Assembly (NCBI RefSeq): GCF_041431415.1
Contig: NZ_CP107845.1
Location: forward strand, 372,001 to 436,000
Reading direction: 5' to 3'
Length of the DNA stretch: 64,000 nucleotides
Source: Streptomyces sp. NBC_00513
GTDB lineage: Bacteria; Actinomycetota; Actinomycetes; Streptomycetales; Streptomycetaceae
Position 1 is the first letter of the stretch, and each line of letters starts with the position of its first letter. Made by a program: the position numbers and the translations under genes. Under the pieces are notes generated by a model, which made no database searches, was not told the origin of the DNA, and worked only from the letters and a program-made list of their open reading frames with translations. Shown piece by piece: positions 43,356 to 52,601 of this stretch.

Positions 43356-44834
43356 TCAGTCGACCTGGTTGTTGGCCTCCTTGGGCAGGCAGAACATCAG
43401 GGCCCACATCAGGGCGAGGAGGCTACCGACCCACCACAGCACGGTGATGAACGCGTCGCGGTTGAGTCCGGCGTCGGGCGAGCCGCCGGTGGTGGCGAAG
43501 AACACCAGGGCGGTCAGCGCGGTGCCGAGGGCGATGCCCAGGTGAATCGCGGTGTTGAACAGACCCGAGGCGGCTCCGGCGTCCTCGTGCGGGACCCGGG
43601 CCAGCGACAAGTCGGCGAGCGGGCCGCCGACCATGCCGAGGCCGAACCCGATCAGTACCACCGGAGCGGTCATCGCCGGCAGGGTCAGGTCCGCCTGGCC
43701 TCCGGCGGCCTGGAGTCCGTAGGCGACCATCGCAGCGGACGCGATGAGGGCTCCGGCCTGGGGAAGGCGGCGGGCGAAGCGCCCGCCGCTCTTCGCCGCG
43801 AGCGTCGCGCCGGCCAGCTCTCCGAGGGAGAGCAGCACGAAGGCCAGGGCCGCGTGGAAGGGGCTCATGCCCAGGCCGCGCTGGAGGTAGAGGGTCCAGG
43901 TCATGAAGAACAGCCCGCAGAGAAGGCCGTGCATCAGCTGAGCGGCCATGCCGCCGGAGAACTGCCTGCCTTGGAAGAGGGACAGGGGCACGAGGGGCGC
44001 GTTGTCCTGCTTGCGCTGCTGGTGGCGGAGGAAGACGCCCAGCGCAAGGAGGCCGGTGGCGAGCAGGGCGAAGCACCACAGCGGCCAGTGATGGAGGTGC
44101 CCCTCGGTGAGCGGGAAGACGATCAGGACGATGGCCAGTGCGGACAGCAACATGCCGGTGAGGTCGAGCCGGTCGGCCTTGCGGACGGTCGACTCGGGGA
44201 TGAACCGGCGTCCCAGGAGGAGCACGGCGAGGCCAACGGGCACGTTGACCAGGAAGATCGGCCGCCAGGACAGCCCGAACAGGTCGGCCTCGGTGAGCAG
44301 GCCGCCCATCACCGGGCCCAGGACGTTGGCGAGGGACATGACGGCCCCGTACAGGCCGAACGCTTTGCTGCGCTTCTGCCCCTCGAAGGTGACATGCAGG
44401 GTGGCCAGGATCTGCGGGATCATCAGGGCGACTCCGACGCCCTGGAGCCCGCGGGAGCCGATCAGCACGCCCGGCCCGGCAGCGAGGCCGCACAGCAGCG
44501 AGGCAGCGGTGAACACGACGGTGCCGATGAGGAGGATCCTGCGCCGGCCGTAGCGGTCGCCGAGGCGCCCGCCGGTGATCAGCCCGACGGCGACGGGCAG
44601 TGAATAGCCGGTGGTCAGCCATTGCACCGCGTCCGGTCCGGCGCCGGTCGACTCCTGGATCGCGGGCAGGGCGGTCAGGACGACCGACTGGTCGATCATG
44701 TCCATCAGCTCGGCGCCCAAGAGCACCAGAAGGGCGATCCAGGCCCCCACAGCCATCTTCGACGGTCCAGGTGTGGGGTGGGTTGGGGGCTCGGTGGTGT
44801 GCTGCGGCTCGTTGTCGAGCGCGGAGGAAGACAC
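43356..44834 (-). CDS. MFS transporter, DHA2 family, 492 aa
   Basis: The protein has 14 predicted membrane segments. TM1 carries LMDMIDQSVVLTALPAIQES; motif A is GGRLGDRYGRRRILLIGTVV; motif C-like sequence is LGPVMGGLLTEADLFGLSWR. It belongs to the EmrB/QacA drug-efflux family, different from the neighbouring pump at the sequence level. The GTG at 44834 with AGGAG upstream is preferred over the TTG at 44855. No regulator is seen adjacent. The substrate is unknown. Confidence 0.9.
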   Translation of the reverse strand: MSSSALDNEPQHTTEPPTHPTPGPSKMAVGAWIALLVLLGAELMDMIDQSVVLTALPAIQESTGAGPDAVQWLTTGYSLPVAVGLITGGRLGDRYGRRRILLIGTVVFTAASLLCGLAAGPGVLIGSRGLQGVGVALMIPQILATLHVTFEGQKRSKAFGLYGAVMSLANVLGPVMGGLLTEADLFGLSWRPIFLVNVPVGLAVLLLGRRFIPESTVRKADRLDLTGMLLSALAIVLIVFPLTEGHLHHWPLWCFALLATGLLALGVFLRHQQRKQDNAPLVPLSLFQGRQFSGGMAAQLMHGLLCGLFFMTWTLYLQRGLGMSPFHAALAFVLLSLGELAGATLAAKSGGRFARRLPQAGALIASAAMVAYGLQAAGGQADLTLPAMTAPVVLIGFGLGMVGGPLADLSLARVPHEDAGAASGLFNTAIHLGIALGTALTALVFFATTGGSPDAGLNRDAFITVLWWVGSLLALMWALMFCLPKEANNQVD

Positions 44835-45509
44835 GACGGGGAACTCCTGATCCAAAGGAATCGGGGAGCCCTGCCGACGGCCGCACCGGGGCCGGAGAAC
44901 ACGAAACCCGGGGCAGACGGCAGAGCTGCACCCGGGAAGGAAGACTGCGGGGAAGGGTGACGCAACTCAGGCCAGCGCGACGTCCGCCCCCGGACACGTG
45001 CGACGAAACAGCACGTGAGGAACACGGACGACTACATGGCCTGGTTGATAGGACGTCACCTCAAGATCGCTACAGAAGGAACAGGGAATCCGGTCACTGC
45101 CACCGACACCTCGGCACAGGAACGGGTCCACCATATGACGCCCCCGGGCCCCGACGCACACCAGATAACGGACCCACCACGTCGGCCCACGGGCCAAGGG
45201 ACGCGTTGCGGATTCCCGCATGGACCGGTGTCCGGGCCGCGAGGGTGGCGGAGGTGCGGGCGCGGGCTGCCGGCGAGCGCGCCCGTCCACCACCGGCGGC
45301 CGATGCCGGGCCTCGTCCGCGTCCGCGTCCGCGTCCGCGCCGCAATGATCTGGATCGCCGACCTCCTGCACGTCGATGTCCGATCGCGACATGACACAGG
45401 CACTGAGGCAGTTCATATGGTTTCAAAGCAAACCGCACTAAATGCCGTAGGACTCACTTGCGTCCCGTGGCGCATCCCCGGCGGGGACGATCCGTAGACC
45501 GACCGCGCC
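44835..45509. other. About 675-base gap without a gene
   Basis: Overlapping frames on both strands have no recognisable domain. A short hexamer run (CGTCCG, four copies around 45316-45341) is present. The left end must contain the pump promoter. Confidence 0.4.
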
Positions 45510-46151
45510 CTACTTCGCCGCCCCCCGCCCGAACGAGATCTCCACCCGCCGGTTCTTCTTCCGGCCCTCCTCGGTGGAGTTGTCCGCGATGGGGTCGTCC
45601 TCGCTCTTGCCGGCCACCTCGTAGGCGATCCCGGATCCACCCAACTCCGCCGCGAGCGACGTGTGTACGGCCTCGGCACGCTTCGTGGAGAGGGTCTTGC
45701 CGTGGGCGTACGTTCCCAGGTTGTCGGTGAAGCCGCGGACCGTGACCTTCCGCGGACCGTTCTCCCTGATCTCCTTGGCGACCTCGGCGATCCGGGCGGC
45801 GGCTCGGCCGCTCAGCTCCGCGCTGTCCTTGGCGAAGAGGACCTCGGATTGGAGTGTCAGCTTGATGTCGTCATTCGATTCCTCGCGCCCCGAGTCGCCG
45901 GACAGGTCTCCGGAGACCGAGAGGATGTCGACCACCACCGGAGGGGCCAGCTTCGCGCCCTTCTTCAGCTCCAGGACCTCGGCGTGCGGATCGACCGGGA
46001 CGGGTGGCGGCTCGGGCGAGGCACTGGGCGAGGGGTCGGCACGGGCCGCAGGGGCGTCGTAGAGACCGAGGAGAGTGGTCAGGCATACGGCGGTGAGTGC
46101 GCAGGCCGCGAGCCGGGTGGCAGCGGTGCGCCCCGTCGTCGCCGGCCTCAC
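45510..46151 (-). CDS. OmpA-family protein, 213 aa, translationally coupled to a lipoprotein
   Basis: A signal peptide or anchor (TRLAACALTAVCLTTLLGLY) precedes a Pro-rich linker and a C-terminal OmpA-like peptidoglycan-binding domain: SEVLFAKDSAELSGRAAARI, KVTVRGFTDNLGTYAHGKTL, STKRAEAVHTSLAAELGGSG and GRKKNRRVEISFGRG. The domain should bind the cell wall through the conserved Asp and Arg. The GTG start overlaps the stop of the upstream lipoprotein gene by GTGA, so the two are made together. Confidence 0.88.
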   Translation of the reverse strand: MRPATTGRTAATRLAACALTAVCLTTLLGLYDAPAARADPSPSASPEPPPVPVDPHAEVLELKKGAKLAPPVVVDILSVSGDLSGDSGREESNDDIKLTLQSEVLFAKDSAELSGRAAARIAEVAKEIRENGPRKVTVRGFTDNLGTYAHGKTLSTKRAEAVHTSLAAELGGSGIAYEVAGKSEDDPIADNSTEEGRKKNRRVEISFGRGAAK

Positions 46152-46750
46152 TGCGCGACCGTGATCTTGACAGGGGCGGTGCCGAAGGTCGGCATGGCGA
46201 AGTCGACCTCCGTGGTGCCCTCCGGCGGCGCCGGGAACTGGACGAACACCGGGGCCGTGTCGCCGGGCTGGAAGACCGTGTGGAACTGGTTGCACAGGCA
46301 GTTGCCCTGCGTGTCCCGTAGCGGGTAGTAGCGCTTCTTGCCCTTGAGGTCCGCCAGGGAGGCACCCGACGAGGAGTAGCCGTTCTTCAGCGACAGATCG
46401 TTGCCGCCGGTCCACTGGTTGGTGTTCAACGCCGCCTTGCCGTCGTTGCGCATCTCGCCGCGAACGGTCACCACACCGCCCTCGTACCGCTGCACGGAGT
46501 CGATGGTGAGCACCGCGCCGTTCGCGCCCTTCATCTCCAGACCCTTGCCCTTGGGGCCCGCGGCGGCCGGCTCTTCGGCGGCCGGCTTCTTGCCGTCCGG
46601 CGCACCACCCGAGTCACCACCCCCGCACCCGCTCAGCGAAAGCGTTACGACCGCAACGAGGCTGATGGCAGCCACCTTCGCCCCGACTTGCGCCATTCCA
46701 TGCCAACTTCGGTGCCCAAGAGCGGTCTGATCCTGCATCTCGCGCATCAT
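46148..46750 (-). CDS. Lipoprotein of unknown function, 200 aa
   Basis: The ATG at 46750 follows a GGGGGA site. A lipobox LSLSGC follows a hydrophobic segment (GAKVAAISLVAVVTLSLSGC), so the mature protein is membrane-tethered by a lipidated cysteine. The rest has a beta-sandwich look (AVLTIDSVQRYEGGVVTVRG, DTAPVFVQFPAPPEGTTEVD, FAMPTFGTAPVKITV) with a CLCNQFHTVFQPGD segment containing two cysteines. It is coupled to the OmpA-type gene, suggesting both act at the cell wall. I do not recognise the family. Confidence 0.8.
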   Translation of the reverse strand: MMREMQDQTALGHRSWHGMAQVGAKVAAISLVAVVTLSLSGCGGGDSGGAPDGKKPAAEEPAAAGPKGKGLEMKGANGAVLTIDSVQRYEGGVVTVRGEMRNDGKAALNTNQWTGGNDLSLKNGYSSSGASLADLKGKKRYYPLRDTQGNCLCNQFHTVFQPGDTAPVFVQFPAPPEGTTEVDFAMPTFGTAPVKITVAQ

Positions 46751-46914
46751 GCTTCCCCCTGGCTTCCCGTCCACTGCAACGCGTTGCACAGTAGCGCATG
46801 CGAACCCTGCACCCCAGTGACATGCATCGCACACATCAAACTCAACAGAAGTCCAGGAGAAGCCTTCTCCCTCTGGGCGTACGGAAACTGACCTGGTGTC
46901 CGGTAGCCGCGGTG

Positions 46915-47145
46915 TCAGTGCGAGGCGACAGCGGCCCCGAATTCGGTACTCGTCTTGAGCTTGTGGCAGCCCCGGCACAGCACTTGAAGAGTGCCGTCCG
47001 CGTCCGTCCCGCCGAGGGCGAGGGGCTTCGCGTGGTCCACATCCTCAGGGATGTTGCCACGGTGATGAAACGGATGGGCTCCACATGGAGCCTGCGCCGG
47101 GCTGTTGGCGGAGCGGGGGCCTTCCCGGCGCCGGACGCATGACAC
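46915..47145 (-). pseudogene. HNH endonuclease C-terminal fragment
   Basis: The frame reads HHRGNIPEDVDHAKPLALGG then TDADGTLQVLCRGCHKLKTS and TEFGA. This is an HNH module (DHxxPLxxGGTDxxxNxxxLCxxCHxxKT), but the first zinc Cys pair and upstream part are missing and the start is not convincing. It could be a small intact HNH protein in a divergent form; I favour a remnant. Confidence 0.55.
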
Positions 47146-47235
47146 CTGTCACACCGCATGTGTGACCCGGAGCCCTGCCACGCATACCCGTGGCCCGGCC
47201 AGACTGGCGGTCAACACAGCTACCGCGGGGGCGAC

Positions 47236-47715
47236 ATGAACATCCTGAGCAAGAAGACCGTACTGGGCGAAGCGACCGACACCAGCGGCCTGGTACCCGC
47301 CGACTACCGGCTCCCGCTCTGGTTCTTCGCGTTCGAAGGCGTCCTCGCTGCCGCCTTCGACATCCTCAAGGCCTTCCCGGCGGCATGGCCCGTGCTGGTG
47401 CTCCTGCTCACCGCGAACATCACCATCTCCCTTACCCTCATGCGCAAGCGCATCAAGCTCGCCAAAGCACTGTGGCGCGGCAAGGAGACCCGCAGGGTCG
47501 CCCTCGCGCTCATCGCCCTTCGGATCGGAGGCCACTTCGCCCTGAACGCCTTGGGGCTGGCCGTCACCTCCACCCTCGGCCACGTGCTCTTCGCCCTCGT
47601 CATGGCCGCCGCCACGATCGGCCTGCTCGCCTACTCGCAAGCGGCCGCGCTCCGCGCCCTCACCACCACCGCTGCCACACCGCACTCGACGGGCACCCAC
47701 GCATCAGCCGTGTGA
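47236..47715 (+). CDS. Integral membrane protein of unknown function, 159 aa
   Basis: The ATG at 47236 gives MNILSKKTVLGEATDTSGLV and PADYRLPLWFFAFEGVLAAA, then three or four hydrophobic segments (AAWPVLVLLLTANITISLTL, VALALIALRIGGHFALNALG, LFALVMAAATIGLLAYSQAA). Basic residues between the second and third segments (MRKRIKLAKALWRGKETRR) should face the cytoplasm. I do not recognise a family. No partner gene is adjacent. Confidence 0.55.
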   Translation: MNILSKKTVLGEATDTSGLVPADYRLPLWFFAFEGVLAAAFDILKAFPAAWPVLVLLLTANITISLTLMRKRIKLAKALWRGKETRRVALALIALRIGGHFALNALGLAVTSTLGHVLFALVMAAATIGLLAYSQAAALRALTTTAATPHSTGTHASAV

Positions 47716-48120
47716 ACAACGCTCCGGGCCAACACCCAGGACATCGTCGACAAGCCGCACCGCAACCCGCACCGCCTGAATGTCGTGGCCATGAGCCAGG
47801 CGATGCAGGCGCGCACCCCGCACCGGGCCGGTTCGGGGTGGCAGCCGGTGCGCATCACGGCCGTTTCGTGCGCACCGTCGATGTCGGTGAGCCCTCCGCA
47901 GGCTCGCTCGTCGCCGTGCGGGGCGATGCCGCAGTCGTGCACGTCGATCCCGCACGGCGCCCCTGGCCCGAAAAGCTCCCTGGGCTGGTGGCGGGCAGGC
48001 TGCGGGGTCTCGGAGAGGGTGGCTTGTGGTGAAATGTGACCTGTCCGGCGCCGCCGCGGCGCGGATCGTCGCGTATCCGGGATGAAGCCCCGGGCCGGCG
48101 TCGAGCAGTAAGGGGTCGCT

Positions 48121-49455
48121 GTGACCGCAGGAGAGCCGGACGACGGGCAGGCCTCCGATCTTCCCGTGGGCGCGATCCGGCGGGGTGAGGCGATGACTTT
48201 GGCGGGGGCGTTGGAGGCGGCTGAGGCCGCGGCTCCCGTGGAGTCGCTCGACGTGGTCGCGCGCATGCTCAAGGAGCACCTCGGAGCCGCTTCGGTGTCC
48301 TTCCTGATCACTGACTTCACCGGCCGTTCGGTCGTACGGCTGGGCGCCGCGGGCAGCGTCGAGACCGGTGAGCCGGCCCGGCGGATCCCGCTGCGGGGCA
48401 CCCTGTACGACGACGTGATCCGCAGCCAGCGGCCGAGGGTCGAGGACAGGGGGGAGCATCAGCCGGTGCGGGTCGTCGCCCCGGTGACCAACCGCGGGGA
48501 CGCCATCGGGCTTCTCGAACTGTTCCTGCCCGCGGCACCGGACGCTCAGGTGATGCGGGAGATCGGCGAGACCGCGCACGCGTTGGCGTACATCGTCATC
48601 GCGAACCGGTCCCACACCGATGTGTACCAGTGGGGCCGCCGCACCGAGCCGCTGAGCCTGGCCGCGGAGATCCAGCACCGTCTACTCCCGGCTTCGCTGG
48701 CGTGTGAGGCGGCACAGTTCGCGGTCGCCGGGGCGTTGGAACCCGCCGACCACGTGGGGGGTGACACCTTCGACTACGTGCTCGACCGGGACACGGTCCA
48801 GCTCTCCGTGACCGACGCCATGGGTCACGACGTCGACGCCGCGCTGCTGGCCACCTTGGTGGTGGGCGCCCTGCGGCGGGCACGGCGGGCGGGTGCCGGC
48901 CTCGCGGAACAGGCCCACCAGGCCGACCAGGCCATGCGCGACCACGGCCGCGGGGGCTACGTCACCGGCCAACTGCTGCGCATCAGCCTGCTCGACGGCC
49001 GGACCGAGTTCGTCAACGCCGGGCACCCCTGGCCGCTGCGCATGCGCGACGGGCGAGTACAGGAGATCGTTCCCAAGGTCGATCCGCCCCTCGGCCTCAG
49101 CCTCCAGGCCTCGCGGGACAACATCTACCGGGTGCAGTCGCTGGACCTGCGACCGGGTGACCGGCTGGTGATGCTGACGGACGGCATGCTGGAGCGCAAC
49201 GCCGAGAGCCTCGATCTGTCGGACCTGATCATCCGTACCCGCGTGCTGCATCCGCGCGAAGCCGCCCGCGCCCTCATCGGGGCGATCGTCGATGCCGTCC
49301 AAGGGCGTCTGGACGACGACGCGACCGTCATGTGCCTGGACTGGCACGGCGTCGGCAACTCCCGGCGTGACGCCGCCACCGGCGCCGACCTCACCGACGC
49401 CTCACGACCGTCCAAGGACGCGACGGCCCACTGCCGGGCCATGACCCTGGGCTGA
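48121..49455 (+). CDS. PP2C-type (SpoIIE) serine phosphatase with GAF-like sensor, 444 aa
   Basis: Residues about 40-170 resemble a GAF-type sensor (ESLDVVARMLKEHLGAASVS, FLITDFTGRSVVRL, APVTNRGDAIGLLELFLPAA). Residues 175-405 are the SpoIIE phosphatase: LAAEIQHRLLPASL, VGGDTFDYVLDRDTVQLSVT, DAMGHDVDAALLATLVVGAL, FVNAGHPWPLRMRDGRV and GDRLVMLTDGMLERNAESLD. The metal-binding aspartates in GGDTFD, DAMGH and TDGMLE are present. Such proteins usually act on anti-anti-sigma factors in partner-switching cascades. It starts at a GTG. No anti-sigma gene is near. Confidence 0.92.
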   Translation: MTAGEPDDGQASDLPVGAIRRGEAMTLAGALEAAEAAAPVESLDVVARMLKEHLGAASVSFLITDFTGRSVVRLGAAGSVETGEPARRIPLRGTLYDDVIRSQRPRVEDRGEHQPVRVVAPVTNRGDAIGLLELFLPAAPDAQVMREIGETAHALAYIVIANRSHTDVYQWGRRTEPLSLAAEIQHRLLPASLACEAAQFAVAGALEPADHVGGDTFDYVLDRDTVQLSVTDAMGHDVDAALLATLVVGALRRARRAGAGLAEQAHQADQAMRDHGRGGYVTGQLLRISLLDGRTEFVNAGHPWPLRMRDGRVQEIVPKVDPPLGLSLQASRDNIYRVQSLDLRPGDRLVMLTDGMLERNAESLDLSDLIIRTRVLHPREAARALIGAIVDAVQGRLDDDATVMCLDWHGVGNSRRDAATGADLTDASRPSKDATAHCRAMTLG

Positions 49456-49516
49456 GGAACAGGGCCGTCAGGTCGCGGACCCCGACTCGCCCGGCACCCG
49501 GTGTGCACGTCCCTCT

Positions 49517-49867
49517 TCAGACCTCGGACGGCGGATCCGTCGCCGCGGCGGCGTCGCGGTATTCGGCGTTGAGGCGCTGCGCTTCTTCCAGCTGGTCTTC
49601 GAGGATGACGATGCGGCAGGCAGCCTCGATCGGGGTGCCCTGGTCGACGAGCTCCCGGGCGCGGGCCGCGATCCGCAGTTGGTACCGGGAGTATCGGCGG
49701 TGCCCACCCGCGGAGCGAAGCGGTGTGATGAGGCGGGCGTCGCCGATGGCGCGGAGAAAGCCCTGGGTGGTACCGAGCATCTCGGCCGCCCGGCCCATCG
49801 TGTAGGCGGGGTAATCGTCGTCATCGAGACGGCCGCCGAGCGGACCGGTCGGATCTCCTGCTGTCAT
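49517..49867 (-). CDS. MerR-family (helix-turn-helix) regulator, 116 aa
   Basis: A single MerR-type winged helix: YPAYTMGRAAEMLGTTQGFL, RAIGDARLITPLRSAGGHRR and YSRYQLRIAARARELVDQGT, then a short coiled coil LEDQLEEAQRLNAEYRDAAA. There is no ligand-binding domain, as in BldC-like and other short actinobacterial MerR proteins. Start is ATG at 49867. A perfect 14-bp stem-loop lies just upstream and a repeat-rich non-coding stretch beyond. The target is unknown. Confidence 0.85.
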   Translation of the reverse strand: MTAGDPTGPLGGRLDDDDYPAYTMGRAAEMLGTTQGFLRAIGDARLITPLRSAGGHRRYSRYQLRIAARARELVDQGTPIEAACRIVILEDQLEEAQRLNAEYRDAAAATDPPSEV

Positions 49868-49892
49868 CGCACCTCTCTGGGGAACGCGTGGA

Positions 49893-49923
49893 GGGGCCCC
49901 GGTGCCTATGGCACCGGGGCCCC
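49893..49923. promoter_or_regulatory. Perfect 14-bp stem-loop upstream of the MerR gene
   Basis: GGGGCCCCGGTGCC (49893-49906) pairs exactly with GGCACCGGGGCCCC (49910-49923) across the 3-base loop TAT. It begins 26 bases before the MerR start codon, on the leader side, so it is either a terminator of something entering from the right or a leader hairpin. The extreme stability makes a structural RNA role possible. Confidence 0.6.
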
Positions 49924-49924
49924 G

Positions 49925-50640
49925 AAGGAACTACTACACCATCTACCGGCCCTGATACTGCACCGGCCTTCTGTTTCCGCCAACCCGACCAATACGCGGT
50001 CGGGGATACGGGGATCGCGGTTGCTTGACCGGAGACCACCTCACTCACGATGTCCTGCGGTACCCGGACCCTGTCACCACGTCCGGGCGATCCTGATGGC
50101 GCTTCACTCCTCCGTTCATCCCTCAATGGACCAACTACTTGCCAAGCGGGGAACTGCGTACTGCCGGTACTTCTCTCACTCCTGGTCATGCGACCCGCTT
50201 GTACTGCATGCGACCTGACCAAGCGCCACATTCTCCGGCAGCCAGCCCCGTCGCCCATCCCGCATCCGCTCTGGCTTGGAACCCCACTGCCGAACCTCCC
50301 GATGCGCGCGCCCGCAGCCGACGCCTTCACCGAGGTACCACTCCACTCACTTCACTGCTGGACTGCGAACTTCCCTTACTGCTGGGTACTGCGCCACTGC
50401 GAGTACTGCTTGCGGCGGCCCCTGATCACCGCGGGCCACCCGGTCCGGTCGTCAGTCCCGTCGCCGTCCTGCAACCGCTCTGGCTTCGGAACTCCACCAC
50501 CGCACCGTCCTGCGAACTACGAACTGCGTGTACTGCCACCCGGCAGTTCGTCTCTGCCAGGCCTTGCTGTCTCTCTGCGTTACGAGAGAAACCATAACCA
50601 CACCACCGCCCGATGTCTACTCCAGCTGGCATAGATTTCT
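49925..50640. repeat. Non-coding stretch with long-period imperfect repeats and recurring TACTGC motifs
   Basis: CGCTCTGGCTTGGAACCCCAC near 50267 (as CCGCTCTGGCTTGGAA) recurs as CCGCTCTGGCTTCGGAAC near 50476, and the sequences around them also align (CCCGTCGCC-CCxGCAxCCGCTCTGGCTT), giving a period of about 205 bp. GTACTGC or TACTGC occurs many times (e.g. 50157, 50201, 50376, 50388, 50403, 50529). Open frames through it have odd composition and no domains, so I treat it as non-coding or decayed. It is pyrimidine-rich on the forward strand. Confidence 0.45.
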
Positions 50641-51455
50641 GCGCGCCTGGTGAGGTAGATATTCGGAGCCCACCAGGATTGAGAGTCGCGGTCCGGGGCA
50701 CAGACGGCCCGGCAGGCAAGGCTGGACACGATCACCGTGACCGGAGCGCGAGATGACCACGACGAGCACCGGGCGCACAGCCCTTCAATTCCTGTCCGCT
50801 GTTGCCGAGGCACGCCAACACACAGCCCGGACCATGGTGTCGGCCTACTCCGGATCGACGGCCGGCACGAGGGTGCCCAAGAACGTGACGACGGTGGCGC
50901 GGGCGAGTTCGTTGACCATGTGCCAGCCGAACCCTCCCGTGCCGTGGACGAAAGCCTGAAGGCGGCAAGACCGTCCGCGCCCTGCTCCCCCGCCAGACCC
51001 GCCGCGTCGCGCAGGCCGCCGAGGCGATCCCACCCCCGATGGTCAGGCAAGCGATGGTGTTCGCGTGCTCGCTCCGCAGGCCCTTGCCGCGCAAAAGCTC
51101 GACGGTCATGGCGCTCCTCGCGATGCGACGACGGAACTCCCGCCGTCGCCCACACCCCCACCCACCGCATCCGGGCCCCGAGGCCTCGCCAACGCCCACT
51201 CCCGGAGCGCGGCCCGTCCGGGCGAGGGCAGGCGCGCGTTCAGTTTCCGCCGTGGTGGAGTGGCTCAGATGGTCGGGTGAGAGTCCGGGCAGATCGACGG
51301 CTCCTGCTTGCCGTTCCTGCATGTCGTCCGAGCAGAGCCAGCGCGCGGTCGCCGGGGCGCAGGTCGAGGCCCGGGGGGCGGGTGAAGCCGGAGTGCGCCG
51401 GGTAGGGCCGTGCTTGGACGAGTTCACCCCTCGAAAGATCGCAGTGCGGGAAACT
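50641..51455. other. About 815 bases without a supportable gene
   Basis: Frames on the reverse strand read like traces of proteins in places (ANTIACLTIGGGIASAACAT, GGFGWHMVNELARATVVTFL), but none is continuous or recognisable. I find no repeats or RNA genes. Confidence 0.35.
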
Positions 51456-51546
51456 GACGGGTATCGACATCCGCCGCAGAAACCACGTCACCGTCATGGG
51501 CCGTACGGACGGGCCGGTGCTGCTGCTGGCGCACGGGCTCGGCTGT
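51456..51546 (+). pseudogene. N-terminal fragment of an RsbQ-like alpha/beta hydrolase
   Basis: A forward frame reads TGIDIRRRNHVTVMGRTDG then PVLLLAHGLGCDH, matching the first 30 residues of RsbQ-type hydrolases (VRRRNNVxVxGRxDGPVLLLAHGFGCDQxxWR). Homology then stops in a reverse-strand fragment with a single hydrophobic helix (APVVLAVAAGIVVFLVRRRR, about 51640-51740). Both look like remnants joined at about 51546. Confidence 0.6.
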
Positions 51547-51867
51547 GACCATGGGCTGGTCGGCGGCGATGGCGCCGGTGATCATGGGTAACGCGGACCG
51601 CCCAGCGCGGACCGAGGGTCGGCATGCCGAGGTCGACGGCGGCCGGGGCGGTACGGCAAGCCGCGTTCCGGCGCCGCCGCCGCACGAGGAACACAACGAT
51701 CCCGGCGGCCACGGCCAACACCACCGGGGCGGGCATCCACAACCATCCGACCGCGGACGGGTGCGGGCGGCTCGAACGAGTTGCGTCGCCGCTCTCGCGG
51801 CATGCGGGCCGGCGGGGCGCTCAGCTGCTGGAGCTTGGGGGGAAGTCGGTGCTCGCCGGGCCGGGGG

Positions 51868-52491
51868 TCAGGCGGCGAAGGCGGCGACGAGCTTGTCGGT
51901 GAGGCGGTCGAGGTAGTCGGGGCCGGTCGGGGCGTGAAGGACCGCGAGGCGCCAGTAGAGGGGTCCGGCGAGGAAGTCGAGTGCGAGTTCGCGGTCCACG
52001 TCGGTGGGGAGTTCGCCACGTTCGACTGCCCTTTCCAGCAGGCCGGTGGCCTTGGCGCGGCGAGGGTCGCGGACGGCCGCGAGGAGCGCCTGCGCCAGCT
52101 CCGGGTTGCGAGTGCTCTCGGCGAGGAGGTCGGGGATGATCTTCGAGGGCAGTCGGTGGCTCAGCCCGTCGGCGAGGTCGACGAGAAAGGCTCGTACGTC
52201 GCCGCGTAGGGTGCCGGTGTCGGCGACCTCGGGCGCGTCCACGGCGACCTCGGAGATCAAGGCGACGGTCATCTCCAGTTTGGACGGCCAGCGGCGGTAG
52301 ATGGCGGCCTTGCCCGCTCCGGCCCGCTTGGCGACCGCTTCCAGGGAGAGCCGCGCGTAGCCGACCGAGGCAAGTTCCTCGAAGAAGGCGGCCGAGATCG
52401 CCTGGGTCACCGAGTCCTGGAGCACGGGCCCTCCGGGGAGTCGGCGCTCACGGGCGGGGGCGGGGCTTGGGGGCGTGGGTGGGCTGGGCAT
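51868..52491 (-). CDS. TetR-family transcriptional regulator, 207 aa
   Basis: The N-terminal HTH reads QDSVTQAISAAFFEELASVG, YARLSLEAVAKRAGAGKAAI and YRRWPSKLEMTVALISEVA. The C-terminal domain is the AcrR/TetR_C type (RGDVRAFLVDLADGLSH, SRNPELAQALLAAVRDPRRA, DYLDRLTDKLVAAF). It is divergent from the alpha/beta hydrolase gene with inverted repeats in the shared promoter, so it probably represses both. The inducer is unknown. Confidence 0.9.
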   Translation of the reverse strand: MPSPPTPPSPAPARERRLPGGPVLQDSVTQAISAAFFEELASVGYARLSLEAVAKRAGAGKAAIYRRWPSKLEMTVALISEVAVDAPEVADTGTLRGDVRAFLVDLADGLSHRLPSKIIPDLLAESTRNPELAQALLAAVRDPRRAKATGLLERAVERGELPTDVDRELALDFLAGPLYWRLAVLHAPTGPDYLDRLTDKLVAAFAA

Positions 52492-52557
52492 GCCCCTGAA
52501 CCTACACCAGGCGGAACGCTTGCGTCTCGACTAGGCGAGGGCTAGGTTGCTCGTAGA

Positions 52558-52580
52558 CGAGACGCACCCGTTCCGTCTCG
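52558..52580. promoter_or_regulatory. Inverted repeat, likely TetR operator
   Basis: CGAGACG (52558-52564) and CGTCTCG (52574-52580) form a 7-bp perfect inverted repeat with a 9-base spacer, just upstream of the hydrolase start. A further GCGTCTCGAC copy lies at 52522-52531, nearer the TetR gene. Together they resemble paired sites controlling both promoters. Binding is inferred. Confidence 0.55.
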
Positions 52581-52601
52581 ACAGTGAGCTGGAGGTACAC
52601 C

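Noticed and set aside
43317..44603. 428-codon forward open frame
   Set aside because: Antisense to the DHA2 pump; low-complexity Glu/Gly/Gln composition.
45316..45341. CGTCCG hexamer run as a regulatory repeat
   Set aside because: Only four copies and in a high-GC context where such runs are common.
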